From: Pseudovirgaria hyperparasitica
Lineage: Eukaryota > Ascomycota > Dothideomycetes > Acrospermales > Acrospermaceae
Reading direction: 5' to 3'
Assembly (NCBI RefSeq): GCF_010093815.1
Contig: NW_022985567.1
Span: 273,367-337,366, forward strand
Length of the DNA: 64,000 nucleotides
Part shown: positions 42,279-54,322 of the stretch, piece by piece
Layout of the letters: every line of letters begins with the position of its first letter
Numbering within the stretch: the stretch's first letter is position 1
The notes under the pieces: generated by a model
Databases searched by the model: none
The model's input: only the letters and a program-made list of their open reading frames with translations
What the model was told of the DNA's origin: nothing
Program-made: the position numbers and the translations under genes

Positions 42279-42760
42279 CCTGTATATGTGTTTGCGATAG
42301 GTGAAGAGTGTTTTGCTGATGCCAACAGATGGCAGGCGTTACAGTCGTGAACCCAGGCGAGATGTTGGGTTCTTGTAATGGATCGTGATGGATTCGAAGT
42401 CGAATGTGGAAGACAAAGAAACAAAAAGGTGTATTAAACGTAAGGTGTGGGCCACGCAGGATCAACCTTTGTCGCGGCGAAGAAAGGTGAAAGGGGCGAG
42501 ATGAAGATGCTGATGGAAGGTTGGAGAGCGTGATCGTGAGGTCGCCCGAGATGGTGAGGAGTCAGAACGAATGTAAGAAGATGGAGAGACTTGAAACGAG
42601 AGAGGTGAGAGAGGGGTGAGGAATGGAGAGAGAGAGTAAGGCTTGGAACGAACGAAGGCGTGAGAGAGAGAGATGCAGAGAGAAGCAGAAGTAAAGGTGT
42701 GGAAGCGACAAGAGGACGAGCGGTAGCGTATTGTGTTTCGAAATTGGGAGCGCGACGGAT
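42279..42760 (-). promoter_or_regulatory. CT-rich promoter/leader of the TRP-channel gene
   Basis: On the plus strand 42530-42720 is dominated by G and A (GAGAGAGAGA, GAGAGAGAGTAAGG), so the coding strand carries long CT tracts just upstream of the ATG at 42278. Such tracts mark transcription starts of active genes in filamentous fungi. Confidence 0.45.
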
Positions 42761-45027
42761 GATTGGACAGGAGGGCGGGCTAATTGCTAGTTGCTGGAGT
42801 TGCTGGAGTCGCTAGCCGCTATTTGCCCGGATCGTGTGCGTAAACCCCTGGCGCCTCGATGCCCCAAAAGTCCAAATCACAAAAACATTAACTAATTAAT
42901 AGTGCGAGCGGGCTGTTGGGACTTGGGCCCTTGCTTTGAAGACTGTGGCCCACTCTATCCTCGCCCCTCGCAGTAAGATGCACGATTTTCGGTACGGGAC
43001 AGCGTCTTTTGAGTAGGGCGCGCGGTGTGGAAGATGTGAGATATCTGGCGATCAAACACGACGAGGTAACAGCAGACCAGCGTCCTTTTCAGTCAGATCA
43101 GAGACACGCAGAGCTGGCGTTGATGGCTCATCAGCTGGACAGAATACGAAGCCTTTCTCTGCTGCAACTGCAACTATAACTCCAGCTTGACGGTGAGTGG
43201 GCGTGGGACGTGGGCCCGCGATATGCGTGGCTTGCGCCGGAGCTTATTAGATTCTAGAGGGTCTAATGGCAACATGGCCGCTTGGGGATGACCCGCTGCT
43301 ACTACCTCCCCCCTAAAAGGCATGACCCGCCCTAACTTTTGGCGAGTACCTGCCTAAATACCGTGCAATTAGGGGTCTCTGGTGCCGTCTGGCCGCCAGT
43401 TCCAGCGCATCTCCGCGCCCCCGACTTCCAGGCTGCGACTCTTTGTGCATGACAGCCGTTGCGGGACAATGGGAGTCGGGACATAGATGTAACAGCATGC
43501 ACAATTATCCCTCCGATATGGCCGCAATCTCGCGCCTTGACTTCTTCGAGGACATGATACAACAGCTGTCAAGAAGAATTACCGAGTACATGTGTCGTTA
43601 TTGTCGCATGGCACACTGCTCAATGCGTGTTGCACACACACACATGTTACGTTGCTGAGATCCACCGTCACCATAACATCCATTTTTCCTAGCAACAGCG
43701 AGCAAGGGCCAGGAGTGGCTAGAGGCAATAATCTTGGAATGGAACCGCGTGGCAGTGCAGCTCTGGCAGTTTCCATTCCTGATGCGCCTATTTTTGTCCA
43801 CCTTGCCCCATGCCGTTGGCCCGTTGTACATCGCAGAAATAGATCGAGGGAATTGACATTACTGTGACAATAGCAGAATATGAAGAGCATCTTCTTGTCC
43901 ATCATTCTTTCAGAGCGAAGGCCCGTGTTATCGTTTTGTGGCGCAGACATCCTTAGGAGCCTCGAGCATTGACCTTGTCGAGCTTCATTTCAATCATCAA
44001 CCAGTCCCAGTACTATGTATAATGCAGATTGCAACCTCACGCCTATGCCAGACACCTCAACAAAAGAGACAGCAGCGGCGACTTGCATGACAATGACATC
44101 CTTCGCCTCGTTTCAAGAGTCGAGATAACATCTTGGCCGCCAGCCAAGCGCCACAACCACTCTATGTTGATATCGGGAAAATTATGCTCTATTTGGACAG
44201 TTTTATTCTGTATAGAACACTATTATTACTTGTATAATGAATATTCTACCCCCTTTATGTTCAAATGCAAAGTACTCAAGTACGATGGTGACGATGTATT
44301 CTACACCCTCGCGCGCTGCCCCGAAGGATTCTGCATGCACCGTCATACCGCTCCTCAGCCCCTCACATTTCACTCTCAGCCTCAAAATCTCGTCAGTTCC
44401 ATCGTCACTCATGACATCGCTTCGCTGGTCACATTCTTGGAGTGGAAAGCGAAATACCTGGTACTAAAAATGCAACGTAAACTTTAAGTGCGAGGGCTCA
44501 TCAATCATCCATCCCCACATGCCTTCGATCAAAGAGCTAAACTGTCCATATTTAGAGACGGCCGAGTGGGTTTCTCATGATAGGCGTCCTGATACGTAAG
44601 CAGATTACTGTCTCACTGCGTTTTCAACTTCTTCTAGACACGTCACACACACCACTCACTATGTGTCTCTCCTGCCCAAATGAGAGCTGTGCCTAACCAA
44701 CTCACTACGTTGTGATTTGCTACTCTGTGATGAAACTGCTGGCCCTGGCTAAGATCTATACATCTATGTAAACTCCTCCTCGTGCTCAAAATCTCCGTCT
44801 CTATCGTCCATCTACCTCTGAAATGATGAATAGCGAAGAAGTGTAATAGAGTTGAAAAGCGTACAGTTCTTGGACTGTATCAACGACTAATAGCTCAGCG
44901 ATATAGCGCGCACGCAATACGTCCGATGGGATTTTCCAAGTCGGGCTTCATGTGACCACGTAACATGTTTTGGTCAGTTTACAAATTTGTCACTGCTCGA
45001 TGTGCTCGCAACGAAAGTCGCTTGTCC
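42761..45027. other. Intergenic, no gene supported
   Basis: About 2.3 kb in which several frames of 60-150 codons overlap on both strands without a recognisable domain or consistent splice pattern (for example 43579-43950 minus and 44029-44487 plus). No RNA gene was seen. Confidence 0.45.
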
Positions 45028-45745
45028 CTACATTGATCTCCGACGACTTCGATCGAACCTCAGGGATTGGGATAGGCCTGTTACTTGTTCGTGCAAGGCC
45101 TCGATCATATCTGACATATGATCTGTTCGAGTACGCACATACAACACTTGATCCATGATGGACATGTCTGCAAGTTGAGCTTCGGTGACGATCTGTCTGC
45201 AAAGATCATCAACACGGCACTCAACGCTCTAGAATCCAGATATGGGCCTACATGTTGTCATTGACATAGCTCCTCGCGATCTCGATATCCCTCTCTGCTT
45301 TGCCGAGTCTCGTGATAAGCGTCTCCTTGAACCACAGATATCGCAGCAGACTCTTGAATCGCGTCCGGCGATGTATGTCCAAGCCCGGCACCATCAGTCG
45401 ATCGAAAAGGCTGTTGAAGGCGAACATGGATGCCATAGCAGATTGGACAAGACCGACTGCAGTATCTAAATCTCTGCCTCGGGGGCCTGTCACGTCCTGT
45501 TCTAGACATTTCGATATTGTCTGCTGGACTTTCTCGATCGTGGCGACGTGCACTCCGAAGCGTTGTTTGGCTTCTCGCATTTCCACGGCTGACTGGCGTG
45601 CATCTTGGCTTAGTTGGTATAGTACCAAGTATGTACCTGTCAGGACGGCATAGGCGAACGTGAGGATGCCGGTTATGCTAGCGGCGACGGATAGGTTGCT
45701 GTCATTGCAGTCTAGAATGATAGTCGAGTTTGGTGAGACCTCCAT
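45028..45745 (-). CDS. Small membrane-anchored protein of unknown function
   Basis: Exon 45745-45252 codes MEVSPNSTIILDCNDSNLSV, a probable transmembrane segment (SITGILTFAYAVLTGTYLVL) and a helical region with many charged residues (MREAKQRFGVHVATIEKVQQ). I propose a 55-nt intron (45251-45197, GTAGGC...CAG) and a second exon 45196-45028 reading IQIVTEAQLADMSIMDQVLY...LHEQVTGLSQSLRFDRSRR; the junction keeps the frame and ends at TAG, total 220 aa. Without splicing the protein would end at 45248 after 165 aa. The helical tail after a membrane anchor resembles the fungal N-terminal domains that precede NACHT or ankyrin proteins, but here nothing follows. I do not recognise the family. Confidence 0.55.
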
Positions 45746-47394
45746 ATTGAGAGAATTCGACCTTCTTTGTTACGCATATCGAAGACGAAGATGTGATATC
45801 GTGGAATCGTGAACCCCTCAGCTGCATGTTGTCAGCTACAGGGGTATTACATGCATGATGATGAAAAGGCGGCCAATATCAACGTTGACGTTGTTCTGTA
45901 CTGGAAAACGATCATGAGTACTAGGAAACAGACTGTGTAGTATAGATTGGCAGATTGAATAGAAGTACAATGAAGCGATGACGAGATGCCATACGTCAAG
46001 ATTATCAACCCGTCCGGTGATATGGCAAGCCTTGAACTTCACCTACGTAGAGACTTACCTCGACAAGGCGACCATGGTAACAATGAGAACATCTGCAAGT
46101 GTGGAATGACGAAGCTGAGAATGTAGCTTCCTGACCAAAACACAATTGATCGAATATGAAGTGCCATGCGAGCCGAAGTTATGCTCACCGACAGTAGGTA
46201 GCCATCATGGCGGTGCAGGTGTATACGGCGTCCAGTGACTCTTTTGCTCCTAAATAAGTGATAGCAGAACAAGCATGCCTTCGTGCCGTTTCAGGCTGAC
46301 ATAACCTGTCAACATGTCTTCTATACGGCCTCGGATTCGCTCGAAAGAAGCGCTACAGAAGACCGTGGGAAGATTGCATTGCCACCAAGGGCCGTGTGGA
46401 ATGCTTAAAAAGTGGATATCTGGCGCCGAAACATCAGTATATCACACCGGCTGATTGTGGCGAGGCTCTTGAATTGAAGGATTTCGAGTGTAATATGCAA
46501 AGTCTGCCCTGTCAGCGAACAATCTCGTGCTTGTCATGATGTTGCTGGGATAGGCTTAAGCAATCGTCGATGGCAAATGTCGTCTGCCGTCACAACCGTT
46601 CCCGTGTCCCGATGCAGTATCTTGGATGGATATGGAAAACGTTATACTGTAATGCCTGCGCGATACGTACGACGAACATCCATCCGGAATGCGAAACCAA
46701 GATGCGCTCCAACTGTTCCTGTTCACAAGGAAGAGCCAACACTGAGGCTCAGCTGTTTCCGGATCTGTCCGCGATGACATATGATTCGTCTCTCATGGCC
46801 AGAGATCAAAGAACGGCTGGCGGCAAAGATTTAAGATTCAAGGCAGAATCGATCAAGAGACGAAGTGCACAGCCCCGTCAGGAAGTCGATGATGGGCATG
46901 GATGTGCCTCCGGGAAGCGCATGACCGAACGCGGATCGAGGGCTAAGCTTTACAGATGCAGCGCTAGGCCACGCGACGGCTGGCTGCTTTTCTGGAAGCT
47001 CAACATACATTTCACGCAGTGAATTGCGATTGAGAGATCTCTAGAGTCTAGAGACAAAGTGGACTGTGGTTGTGATAGTTACCATAGACAATGAAGCTGT
47101 GATAATGCGTAGAAAGGGCTTGACTGAATTCCTGGCTTCTAGGAATGCCAAACAAGCTCGGGGTAACTGGAATCTCAAAGCGGCAAGGCGCAGTCAGGAA
47201 ATGCGGAGGAAGCTAGGTAGGGAGCTAGGGCCACATTCACATCCCTGGCCATCTGTCAGAGACGCAGAATGCACTACGTCTATATAACACGCTTACGTTC
47301 CCCTCATCTGTGATCGTCCCCGCAGCAGTCTGTGTGCTTGACTACTCTGTATACCTCACTACATCCACCTCATATACCACCTATCATACACAAC
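45746..47394. other. Intergenic, no gene supported
   Basis: Frames at 46570-47022 (plus) and 46556-46780 (minus) overlap and show no known domain. The last 60 bases before 47395 are pyrimidine-rich with a short leader (TCATACACAAC) suited to the band-7 gene. Confidence 0.45.
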
Positions 47395-48490
47395 ATGAGT
47401 GGAAAGTCACCTGTCACGAACGGCCAGTCGTCGCACGGATCTCACGAACCTATTATCAAGGTCCAACCGCCACGCCGTGAAGACCTGCAACCATCCTATG
47501 CACAGGTTATCAAGCCCGATACTGAGGATGAGGCGCAACATGGTTGGTATGGTGGAATGATAAACAGCCTTGGATCGATCATCGGAACTTGCGGTGCGAT
47601 TCCATGCTGTTTCGTATGCCCCAACCCTTTCAAAACCGTCACCCAGGGTCAAGTTGGTCTGGTAACGAGGTTTGGACGCTTTGCGCGCGCAGTCGACCCA
47701 GGTCTCGTTAAGATCAACCCGTTGTCTGAGCGCCTGATTCAAGTGGATGTCAAGATTCAGATCGTTGGTATGTGTTAGCAGGGAAGCGTATGTCGCCAAC
47801 GACCACTAACAGCCGTCTACAGAGGTCCCCAAGCAAGTCTGCATGACCAAGGACAACGTCTCCCTGCATCTCACCTCTGTCATCTACTACCGCATCACCT
47901 CGCCACACAAGGCTGCCTTTGGCATCTCAAACGTCCGCCAGGCGCTCGTAGAGCGCACACAAACCACCCTACGCCACGTCGTCGGTGCCCGCGTCCTCCA
48001 GGACGTAATCGAGCGTCGCGAAGAAGTCGCACAGTCCATCCGCGAGATCATTGAAGAGATTGCACTGGGCTGGGGCGTCGAGGTCGAGAGCATGCTAGTC
48101 AAGGACATCATCTTCAGCCAAGAGCTCCAAGACTCGCTGTCCATGGCAGCCCAGAGCAAGCGCAGTGGTGAGGCCAAGGTCATTGCCGCGCGCGCCGAAG
48201 TCGAGAGCGCCAAGTTGATGCGTCAGGCCGCCGATATCTTGTCCAGTGCTCCAGCTATGCAGATTCGCTATCTCGAGGCCATGCAGCAGATGGCCAAGTC
48301 ATCTAACAGCAAAATTATATTCATGCCTGCTATGAATCAGTCGGTTCAGGCTGCGATCGCGCAGAATCATGCGAATGGCGAAGCTTCTTCGTCGCAGCAG
48401 TACCAACAGCAGCCTGAGGATGATGGAATGCAGTCTATTCTCAACGCTGCCAACATCGAAGCCATGGGCCGTCGTACCGAGAACATCTAA
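47395..48490 (+). CDS. Band-7/SPFH (stomatin-like) protein
   Basis: Exons 47395-47767 and 47823-48490 (55-nt intron) give 346 aa from the ATG at 47395. The N-terminal 60 residues are polar; GMINSLGSIIGTCGAIPCCF is the membrane-hairpin segment with Cys residues that may be acylated. The SPFH domain follows: PFKTVTQGQVGLVTRFGRFA, VDPGLVKINP, MTKDNVSLHLTSVIYYRI, TLRHVVGARVLQDVIERRE and IALGWGVEVESMLVKDI. The C-terminal helix (AAQSKRSGEAKVIAARAEVE) makes the oligomer. Stomatins scaffold membrane microdomains and are anchored on the cytosolic face. The intron falls just after KIQIV. Intact and core-like. Confidence 0.92.
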
Positions 48491-49186
48491 GCATGTCTAT
48501 GGACGGTGGGTCTGTAGCTTTGCCAGACTGTAATGATTTGATGTTGTATTGTAATGAGCTTGATGGTATTTCATGGTGTTTGATAATATCCCGGGCATAG
48601 CAGAAGATGAGGCGGCACTGATACCCTGGACGTTATTTTTCAATTCCAATATTTTGCTTCAATATTTTCTATACGTACTGTGGAATAAACACATCGCAAC
48701 TCCTGGCTGTTTCTCCTATGCTCGACGCGCCAAGTAGTGAAACCCGCTGTGTGCATTTGGCATTACGATGGCCTGGAGAAATATAATCATATACCGCTGG
48801 GAAATTCGCACACTTACCTGTAGTGGTATGTAGCCCCCAAGTGCGCATTGCCACATCACAAAAATATGTAAACATTCGCCCGATTTAGTAAGCGACCATT
48901 GTACAGGCGGCACCAGCAGCCGCAATTCTATTGGTGGAACACCATCTTGATGTCCCAGACTGTATGCCTTAAAACATGATCATTGCCGGCACAGGCTCGT
49001 TCGAGGCTGGATTTATAATCTGAATCGGTGTTCGGCATGACGTACCGCGTATGCTAACCACACACTAGTCTATGGACGTGAGGAGCATGCTACACATATA
49101 AAAGATCACAGTGACTTCGCTAAACAGAACCATTACCAGTCTTTGAGGTGACCCCTGGAGAAATAGGACCTTGAAATTTCATCAGA
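48491..49186. other. Intergenic between band-7 and SDR genes
   Basis: No gene seen. A TATA-like word (CATATAAAAG) at about 49096-49105 is some 90 bases before the SDR start codon and could be its core promoter. Confidence 0.4.
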
Positions 49187-50128
49187 ATGGCACCCAATTA
49201 CGACGCCACATCTCTCTTCTCCGTCAAGGGCCTCGTCGCCGTCATCACGGGCGGTGGATCCGGTTTGGGCGCAAACGTAGCACACGCACTGGACGTAAGA
49301 TCCACGACCATACAGTATACCCCATCACTCACTAAATGACTCTCGCAGGCGAACGGTGCAAAAGCAGTCTATGTTCTCGGCCGTCGTGCCGAAGCTCTCG
49401 AGCGCACCGCCGCAGAAGCCAAAAACGGCAGTATCAAACCCATCGTATGCGATGTGACAGACAAGTCACAGCTCGCCGCGGCCGCCGCGAAAGTGTCCTC
49501 GGAATCCGGATTCATCAACGTGCTGTTTGCAAACTCAGGCGCCATCGGGCCGCCAACGGGCGATTTGCTGTCGCGCGACACGCCGCCTTCTTTGGACGAG
49601 TTTACGAGCAGGCTGTGCGAGGTAGAGATGAGTGACTTTACTCAGACGATGCATGTCAATGTCACGGGCACATTCTTTACAGCGCTGGCGTTTGCGAAGC
49701 TGCTGGACGCAGGCAACAAGGCTGCGAACGTGGTTATGAAGAGCCAAATAATCGTCACATCGAGTATTGCGGCGTATACGCGTGTGCCGGCGGCGGGGTT
49801 CAGTTATTCATACAGCAAGGTTGCGGCGTCGCATATGGTGAAGCAGTTGTCGACGGTGCTTGGGCCGTATAAGATTCGGTGCAATGCGATCGCACCAGGG
49901 TTCTTTCCTAGCGAGATGACGGAAAACATGCCGTGGAACAAGACCGGCAAAGATCCGAGGCAAGAAGGCAACTTGCCGGCAAAAACTTGTCCCCTGGAGA
50001 GGACGGGTACTGAGGAAGATATTGCCGGAACGGCCATGTGGCTGATGAGTCCAGCAGGATCGTACATGAATGGATCTATACAGCTGATTGATGGGGGAAG
50101 AGTAGGAGGTCAGCCAGCGACTTACTAG
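49187..50128 (+). CDS. Short-chain dehydrogenase/reductase (classical)
   Basis: Exons 49187-49294 and 49349-50128 (54-nt intron) give 295 aa. TGGGSGLG at residues 21-28 is the dinucleotide-binding loop, CDVTDKSQL binds the adenine ring, ANSGA is the NAG-type motif, the catalytic Ser lies in IVTSSIAAY, and YSYSK is the Tyr/Lys pair. The end NGSIQLIDGGRVGG is the usual C-terminal strand. It belongs to the classical NAD(P)-dependent SDRs related to 3-oxoacyl-ACP reductases and sorbose/gluconate reductases; the substrate cannot be named. It stands alone between core genes and is not near the SDR at 20944, to which it is only distantly similar. Confidence 0.9.
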
Positions 50129-52226
50129 ACTTCGAAGCTGGGAGAGTGGAGCGATCATTAATGTATGGCCATTAGAGACTTAGGAGGCGGGAAACGATCT
50201 CTATGATTCGCATTCGTGCGAATCTAGATATCTCTGAACCCCCACTGCACATTGAATATCATTGGTAGCTGTGATACACACAACAAACTTCCCGGCATTG
50301 TGGATACGATAAGATGCGGAGGTTGCGATAGAGATATAGAGTTGGGGCTATATGTTAATGACAAGCTTCGTGGAAATCGCGAGTACCCGCTTGAGAGATG
50401 ATGTGCCCGAAAAAATCAGGACAGTGCGGCCATCATCGTAGAGCTGCCGCCTGTACAAGGAGGGGAGAACAGTAATGATATCGGATCGCTGGGATGATGT
50501 CTATCGTACGTTTGATGCTGATTAGGTCTAGGTCGTGAAGACACTGTTCTGCTACAGTAGTCCCTCTTGATGCTCTGGTATTTGCACAGCAGCAGAATCG
50601 TATGTTCTCACCGGAATAGAGGAGGTACAACAACAGTCGACAGTCGTTCTCACTGGTAATCGAACTGGCATTGTTTGGGACGTGGGGCTTGTGAACGCAA
50701 GATTATGTTTATGTTACGTGAGGTGAGCGAAGAAATGCGTTGCAGATGTCAACGGCTGACACGTGAAAGGCGTCAGCCCACCAGATTGTGGCTGATGCTA
50801 TCGCAAAGATGTTTTTCGCCATCAACGCGTCCGCATGGTAGCGCCATTATTGCGTAACTCCAGCGAGTCTGGGCAGAGCTAAACGAGGGTTCAAAGATGA
50901 TTCGTGCAATTCCCTGCATTGATTCGTGGTCATAGATTTATGAACGGGCATTGCAACGTTCGATCCGCGGGATTTCAGCTCAATCCGTGTTCCAGGCCTC
51001 TTCTTAGGAATCCAATGTGTACGATGTCCGCAACATGTGGGTATGATGCGTGCGTAGCGTTCGCGACGGCGCGTTGCTTTGCGCAAGATAAGGTGACAAG
51101 GCCGGGCCCATGTGTACTACGCTCAATATCCACCACTCCACGCGGGCTGGATAGGAAGCGACTCAATGCATTGAGACTCGCTGCCGAGAGGCGGGCGTGA
51201 ATCAAACATCTGTGTCACGCCACGCCTTTCCAAGATGTTGAACCGTGAAGCTGTCCCGCTGGTCCCAACCAAAGCCATCACTGCGTTGCATGGTTAGAGC
51301 TTCGCGGACAATGATGGCGTGCCGCAGGAAGCACAAGTCAAGGTTTTTGCTGCTTGGGATATGCCCATGGCTGTTGACATTGTAGCGAATAGGATCATAG
51401 CGCAGCCCTGCAAGACACCGATCGACCGGATGCGATGGTTGGAGCTAGACGCATATTAAATTCCCCTTCTGGTCGATTCAGCGGGCGGTGCTGATAATAG
51501 AGCTGTAGGAGCGTTGAGCGTTGTACTCGTCAAGAACTCGCGTATGTAGGGCAATCTGCAAGTCCGACGAAAGCTTGCATGTGAGTGTAGGCAACATCCA
51601 TGATGACAGGCCGCAACTTGCACAGCAGCAGTAGAGGCCAGACGGACGTTGAAGCCATATACAGAGCAACGGTTGGAACCGGAACGGTGTTGTTGAAGTT
51701 CTTATCTTGGGCCATAATCAATCAAACCCTGCGCGGGCGGGCGTTATTCTAAGGTTGTTGGCGTTAGTGGCCAGTGGCCCCTGCACTTTCACATGCTTTT
51801 CCACCTCCCAGCTTTTTTGCAGGTCTAGCAAAATGCAAATGCAGGTGGAAGGAGAGGGCTGGCGGGATGTGCGATGTGGTGTAATATCTGTCCAAGGGCG
51901 ATGACATGGCATATAAGAGTGTTACATCGCCCTGCCCTGCTGCCTGCTGCCTTGTTTGATATCAAATCCAATCGTTCTGTCCTGTTGACTCGTACACACC
52001 GCCGTAACCGTGACGCAGCATTCAAGGACAGGTTTCAATCATAGGTGCGTTCGTCATTGTTTGTCACATGCCAATCGCCTACCACTTTTATTCTAGCGAT
52101 CATCACATTTCACTCAACAGAAATACTCTGCTACGGACAAAATTGTCTCATCCTCCCTTTCACGCATACTAATACCTTATCTTGCTACAGCTTCTTTTCA
52201 TGCCCCACGCTGAATCCGATCTCAAA
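50129..52226. other. Intergenic, no gene supported
   Basis: About 2.1 kb with only short frames. Several are open on both strands without domain content. The part from 51900 on is pyrimidine-rich and probably holds the promoter and leader of the perilipin-like gene. Confidence 0.45.
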
Positions 52227-52953
52227 ATGAGCAAGACACAGACCCTCGTCAATGGCGACGCGCCACAATCGAAGATCCTCTCCGTAAGTCCTTGTTCATT
52301 TCATGCTCATCTGCTCAAAACGCATGGAAAACATCGTCCGGCGGAGACTTGCTGGTTGTTTCCATAGTATCAGTGTCGACAGCTGATTATGGCTTTGACA
52401 CTGGAACTATCTTTGCGAGCTTGTTCGACACACTGCTGACACTGTGCCACAGCACATCACCTCTTACCCAGTCGTTCATGACTCAATTGACTACTACAAA
52501 TCCAATTCCTACGGTCAGAAGTCTCTGAATATCGCTTCAGATGTCTACGACCGCTTCGCCAAGCCCTTCTTCCCCTACCTTCAAACACCATACAGCTACG
52601 TAAAGCCCTACGCCGAAAAGGCCGACAGCCTAGGTGACGATGGCTTGAGCAAGATTGAATCCTACGTCCCCATCGTGAAGGAGGACACCGAGAAGGTTAA
52701 GACCACCGTTTTGAACTACGCCTTCCTACCTCTTCGCGTCGCTGGCGAGGGCAAAGACTACATCTTTTCCACATTCAATGACGAGTACAAGAAGACCGAT
52801 GGTGAGGGTGTCTTCAAGCTCGCCAAGGCCACTATATCTACTGAGATGAGGGTTGGGCTTGACGCATACCAGCTGTTATACCAGTACCTTACGAAGGCCA
52901 AGGACAGTGCCCAGGCCAAGGGTACTGAGATTAAGGAGAAGACCAATAACTAG
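52227..52953 (+). CDS. Perilipin-like lipid-droplet protein (Cap20/Mpl1 family)
   Basis: Exon 52227-52283 codes MSKTQTLVNGDAPQSKILS; a 169-nt intron (GTAAGT...CAG) precedes exon 52453-52953, which starts HITSYPVVHDSIDYYKSN. Total 185 aa. The core PYLQTPYSYVKPYAEKADSL is the signature of fungal perilipins (Cap20 of Colletotrichum, Mpl1 of Metarhizium), followed by DDGLSKIESYVPIVKEDTEK and amphipathic 11-mer-like helices. These proteins coat lipid droplets and in plant and insect pathogens help to build appressorial turgor. The length fits the family. The intron is long compared with the others in the window, a trait I recall from relatives. Confidence 0.88.
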
Positions 52954-53463
52954 ATTAGACGACGGGTTATTGTATAGTTGTCTGGTTCGATTGCACCTTA
53001 GCGATGTATCATCTTAACTCTCCCCACGATACTCTCCCCTTTCTGGTCTTCTTTCTGGTATTCTTTCTGGGCAAAGACTGTTCATCACAAACTGCTCACT
53101 GCGAATTGCTTCCGCAGTCAGTATCCTACGACGGTGGTGGAATCTTCGGTATGGCGGTGACGTGCTTGTCTTGACTCGGTGTCATAAATATCGATGGATA
53201 TCTCAGGGACTTATAGACGGTTTATTGGAAATGACACTTTTACGATCTGCACTGAGTCCGTGACTGTGAGGTTACTTGCGAGATTGTCGTTTGTTCATAT
53301 TCCGATACTGCCTTAACGCTATGTAGGACAATGTTGGAAGGGTACGAGTATTTGGTATTGAACCCATCTAGGTTGCTTTTATTGAGACCCCATACCATGG
53401 CATGCAAATAGGAAAGCCATCATCACCACGACCTATGCTCCAAATCCACCCGAAAAGAATCGC
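52954..53463. other. Intergenic between converging genes
   Basis: The 3' sides of the perilipin-like gene and of eL27. Nothing else recognised. Confidence 0.5.
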
Positions 53464-54108
53464 TTAGAAACCTGAAGCAATTGTTAGCAGGGCTTTTGCC
53501 TGTCCCGGGCACAACCACTTACGCAGAGGAGTGAAGAACCACCTGTTCTTTCCACTCACGTATCGCTCCTCGAGTGTCTTCTTGACAGTCTTCTTGGCCT
53601 CCTCACGTTGGCTGGGCTCCTTGAATGTGTCGTTGCTCACTACGCCCTTCAGTCCTTCCAGCTCGAGAGTGTAACGGGTGGGCATCAGGTGGTTGTAGTT
53701 GACGGTCTTGATGAAGGGCTTGACCTTTGAGCGCTTCGCCTGGGTACCCTTTGACATGCGGCGGGTGATCTTCGACGGGTAGCGTTCAATGCCGGCAACG
53801 AGAGCATGAGGGAAGGGGTGAGATTTTGAGCCGGTGTCGAGAGGCTGAATGATCACAACCTATGCATCCGTGTGTCAGCCTTCGGTCCAATGCGTAGTCT
53901 TTGTGACGTCTCTTCTTCTGCGACCACTGTGCATTCCATTATGGTATTGTAAAATCGAGTTCGTGAAGCGCGAGGGGGTCTTGGTATCGTACCTTCTTGC
54001 CAGCATATCGGCCCCGGGTGATAATGGCGACACGGCCTACCTTGAGGACTGGCGAATAGAGTTAGCATCTTCAATGGACGAGGCTATCGCATTGCACTTA
54101 CACTTCAT
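53464..54108 (-). CDS. RPL27: 60S ribosomal protein eL27
   Basis: Four exons: 54108-54102 (7 nt), 54048-53993, 53859-53523 and 53471-53464 (8 nt), with introns of 53, 133 and 51 nt. Together they code 135 aa: [93 protein letters not shown], and the end [11 protein letters not shown]. Both ends of the protein are supplied by mini-exons: ATGAAGT at the start and GTTTCTAA at the stop. Length and sequence are those of eukaryotic eL27, a large-subunit protein near the peptide exit region. The gene is head-to-head with Sof1, 214 bp away, so both ribosome genes may share one promoter. Confidence 0.97.
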
Positions 54109-54322
54109 CTTGATTGAGATTCCTGCTTTGTTAGTAAAGTGATCGTGGTGCTGTCGGTGCTCGGCTGTCGACAGAGGTTGGAATTCTCTGTGAGTGTGCG
54201 CGAACCGGAAGCGGAAGAACAAGCGAGCCGTCTAGCGGAATTTGCCGTCTCGACGCTAGTCAAAACATCAAAAAAGTTACCGGGCCTGCAGCTTCAAGCC
54301 ATCTCGCCGCACGAATTCAGCC
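54109..54322. promoter_or_regulatory. Bidirectional promoter of eL27 and Sof1
   Basis: Only 214 bp separate the ATG of eL27 (54108, minus) from the ATG of Sof1 (54323, plus). Both products serve ribosome synthesis, so joint control is likely. An open frame crosses this region in phase with Sof1 exon 2 (from 54139), but it needs the first Sof1 intron to be retained and does not resemble the family N-terminus. Confidence 0.65.

Noticed and set aside
43579-43950. 123-codon minus-strand frame and overlapping plus-strand frames
   Set aside because: Mutually overlapping, no conserved motif, composition not like the neighbouring genes.
44545-44620. GACGGCCGAGTGGG, which looks like the D arm of a Ser/Leu tRNA
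   Set aside because: No matching T arm or acceptor stem in the following 100 bases.
46570-47022. 150-codon plus-strand frame
   Set aside because: Rich in Arg/Ser/Cys with no domain pattern; a minus-strand frame overlaps it.
54139-54322. Upstream extension of Sof1 from the ATG at 54139
   Set aside because: The leader has no likeness to Sof1, and a good donor directly follows the ATG at 54323.
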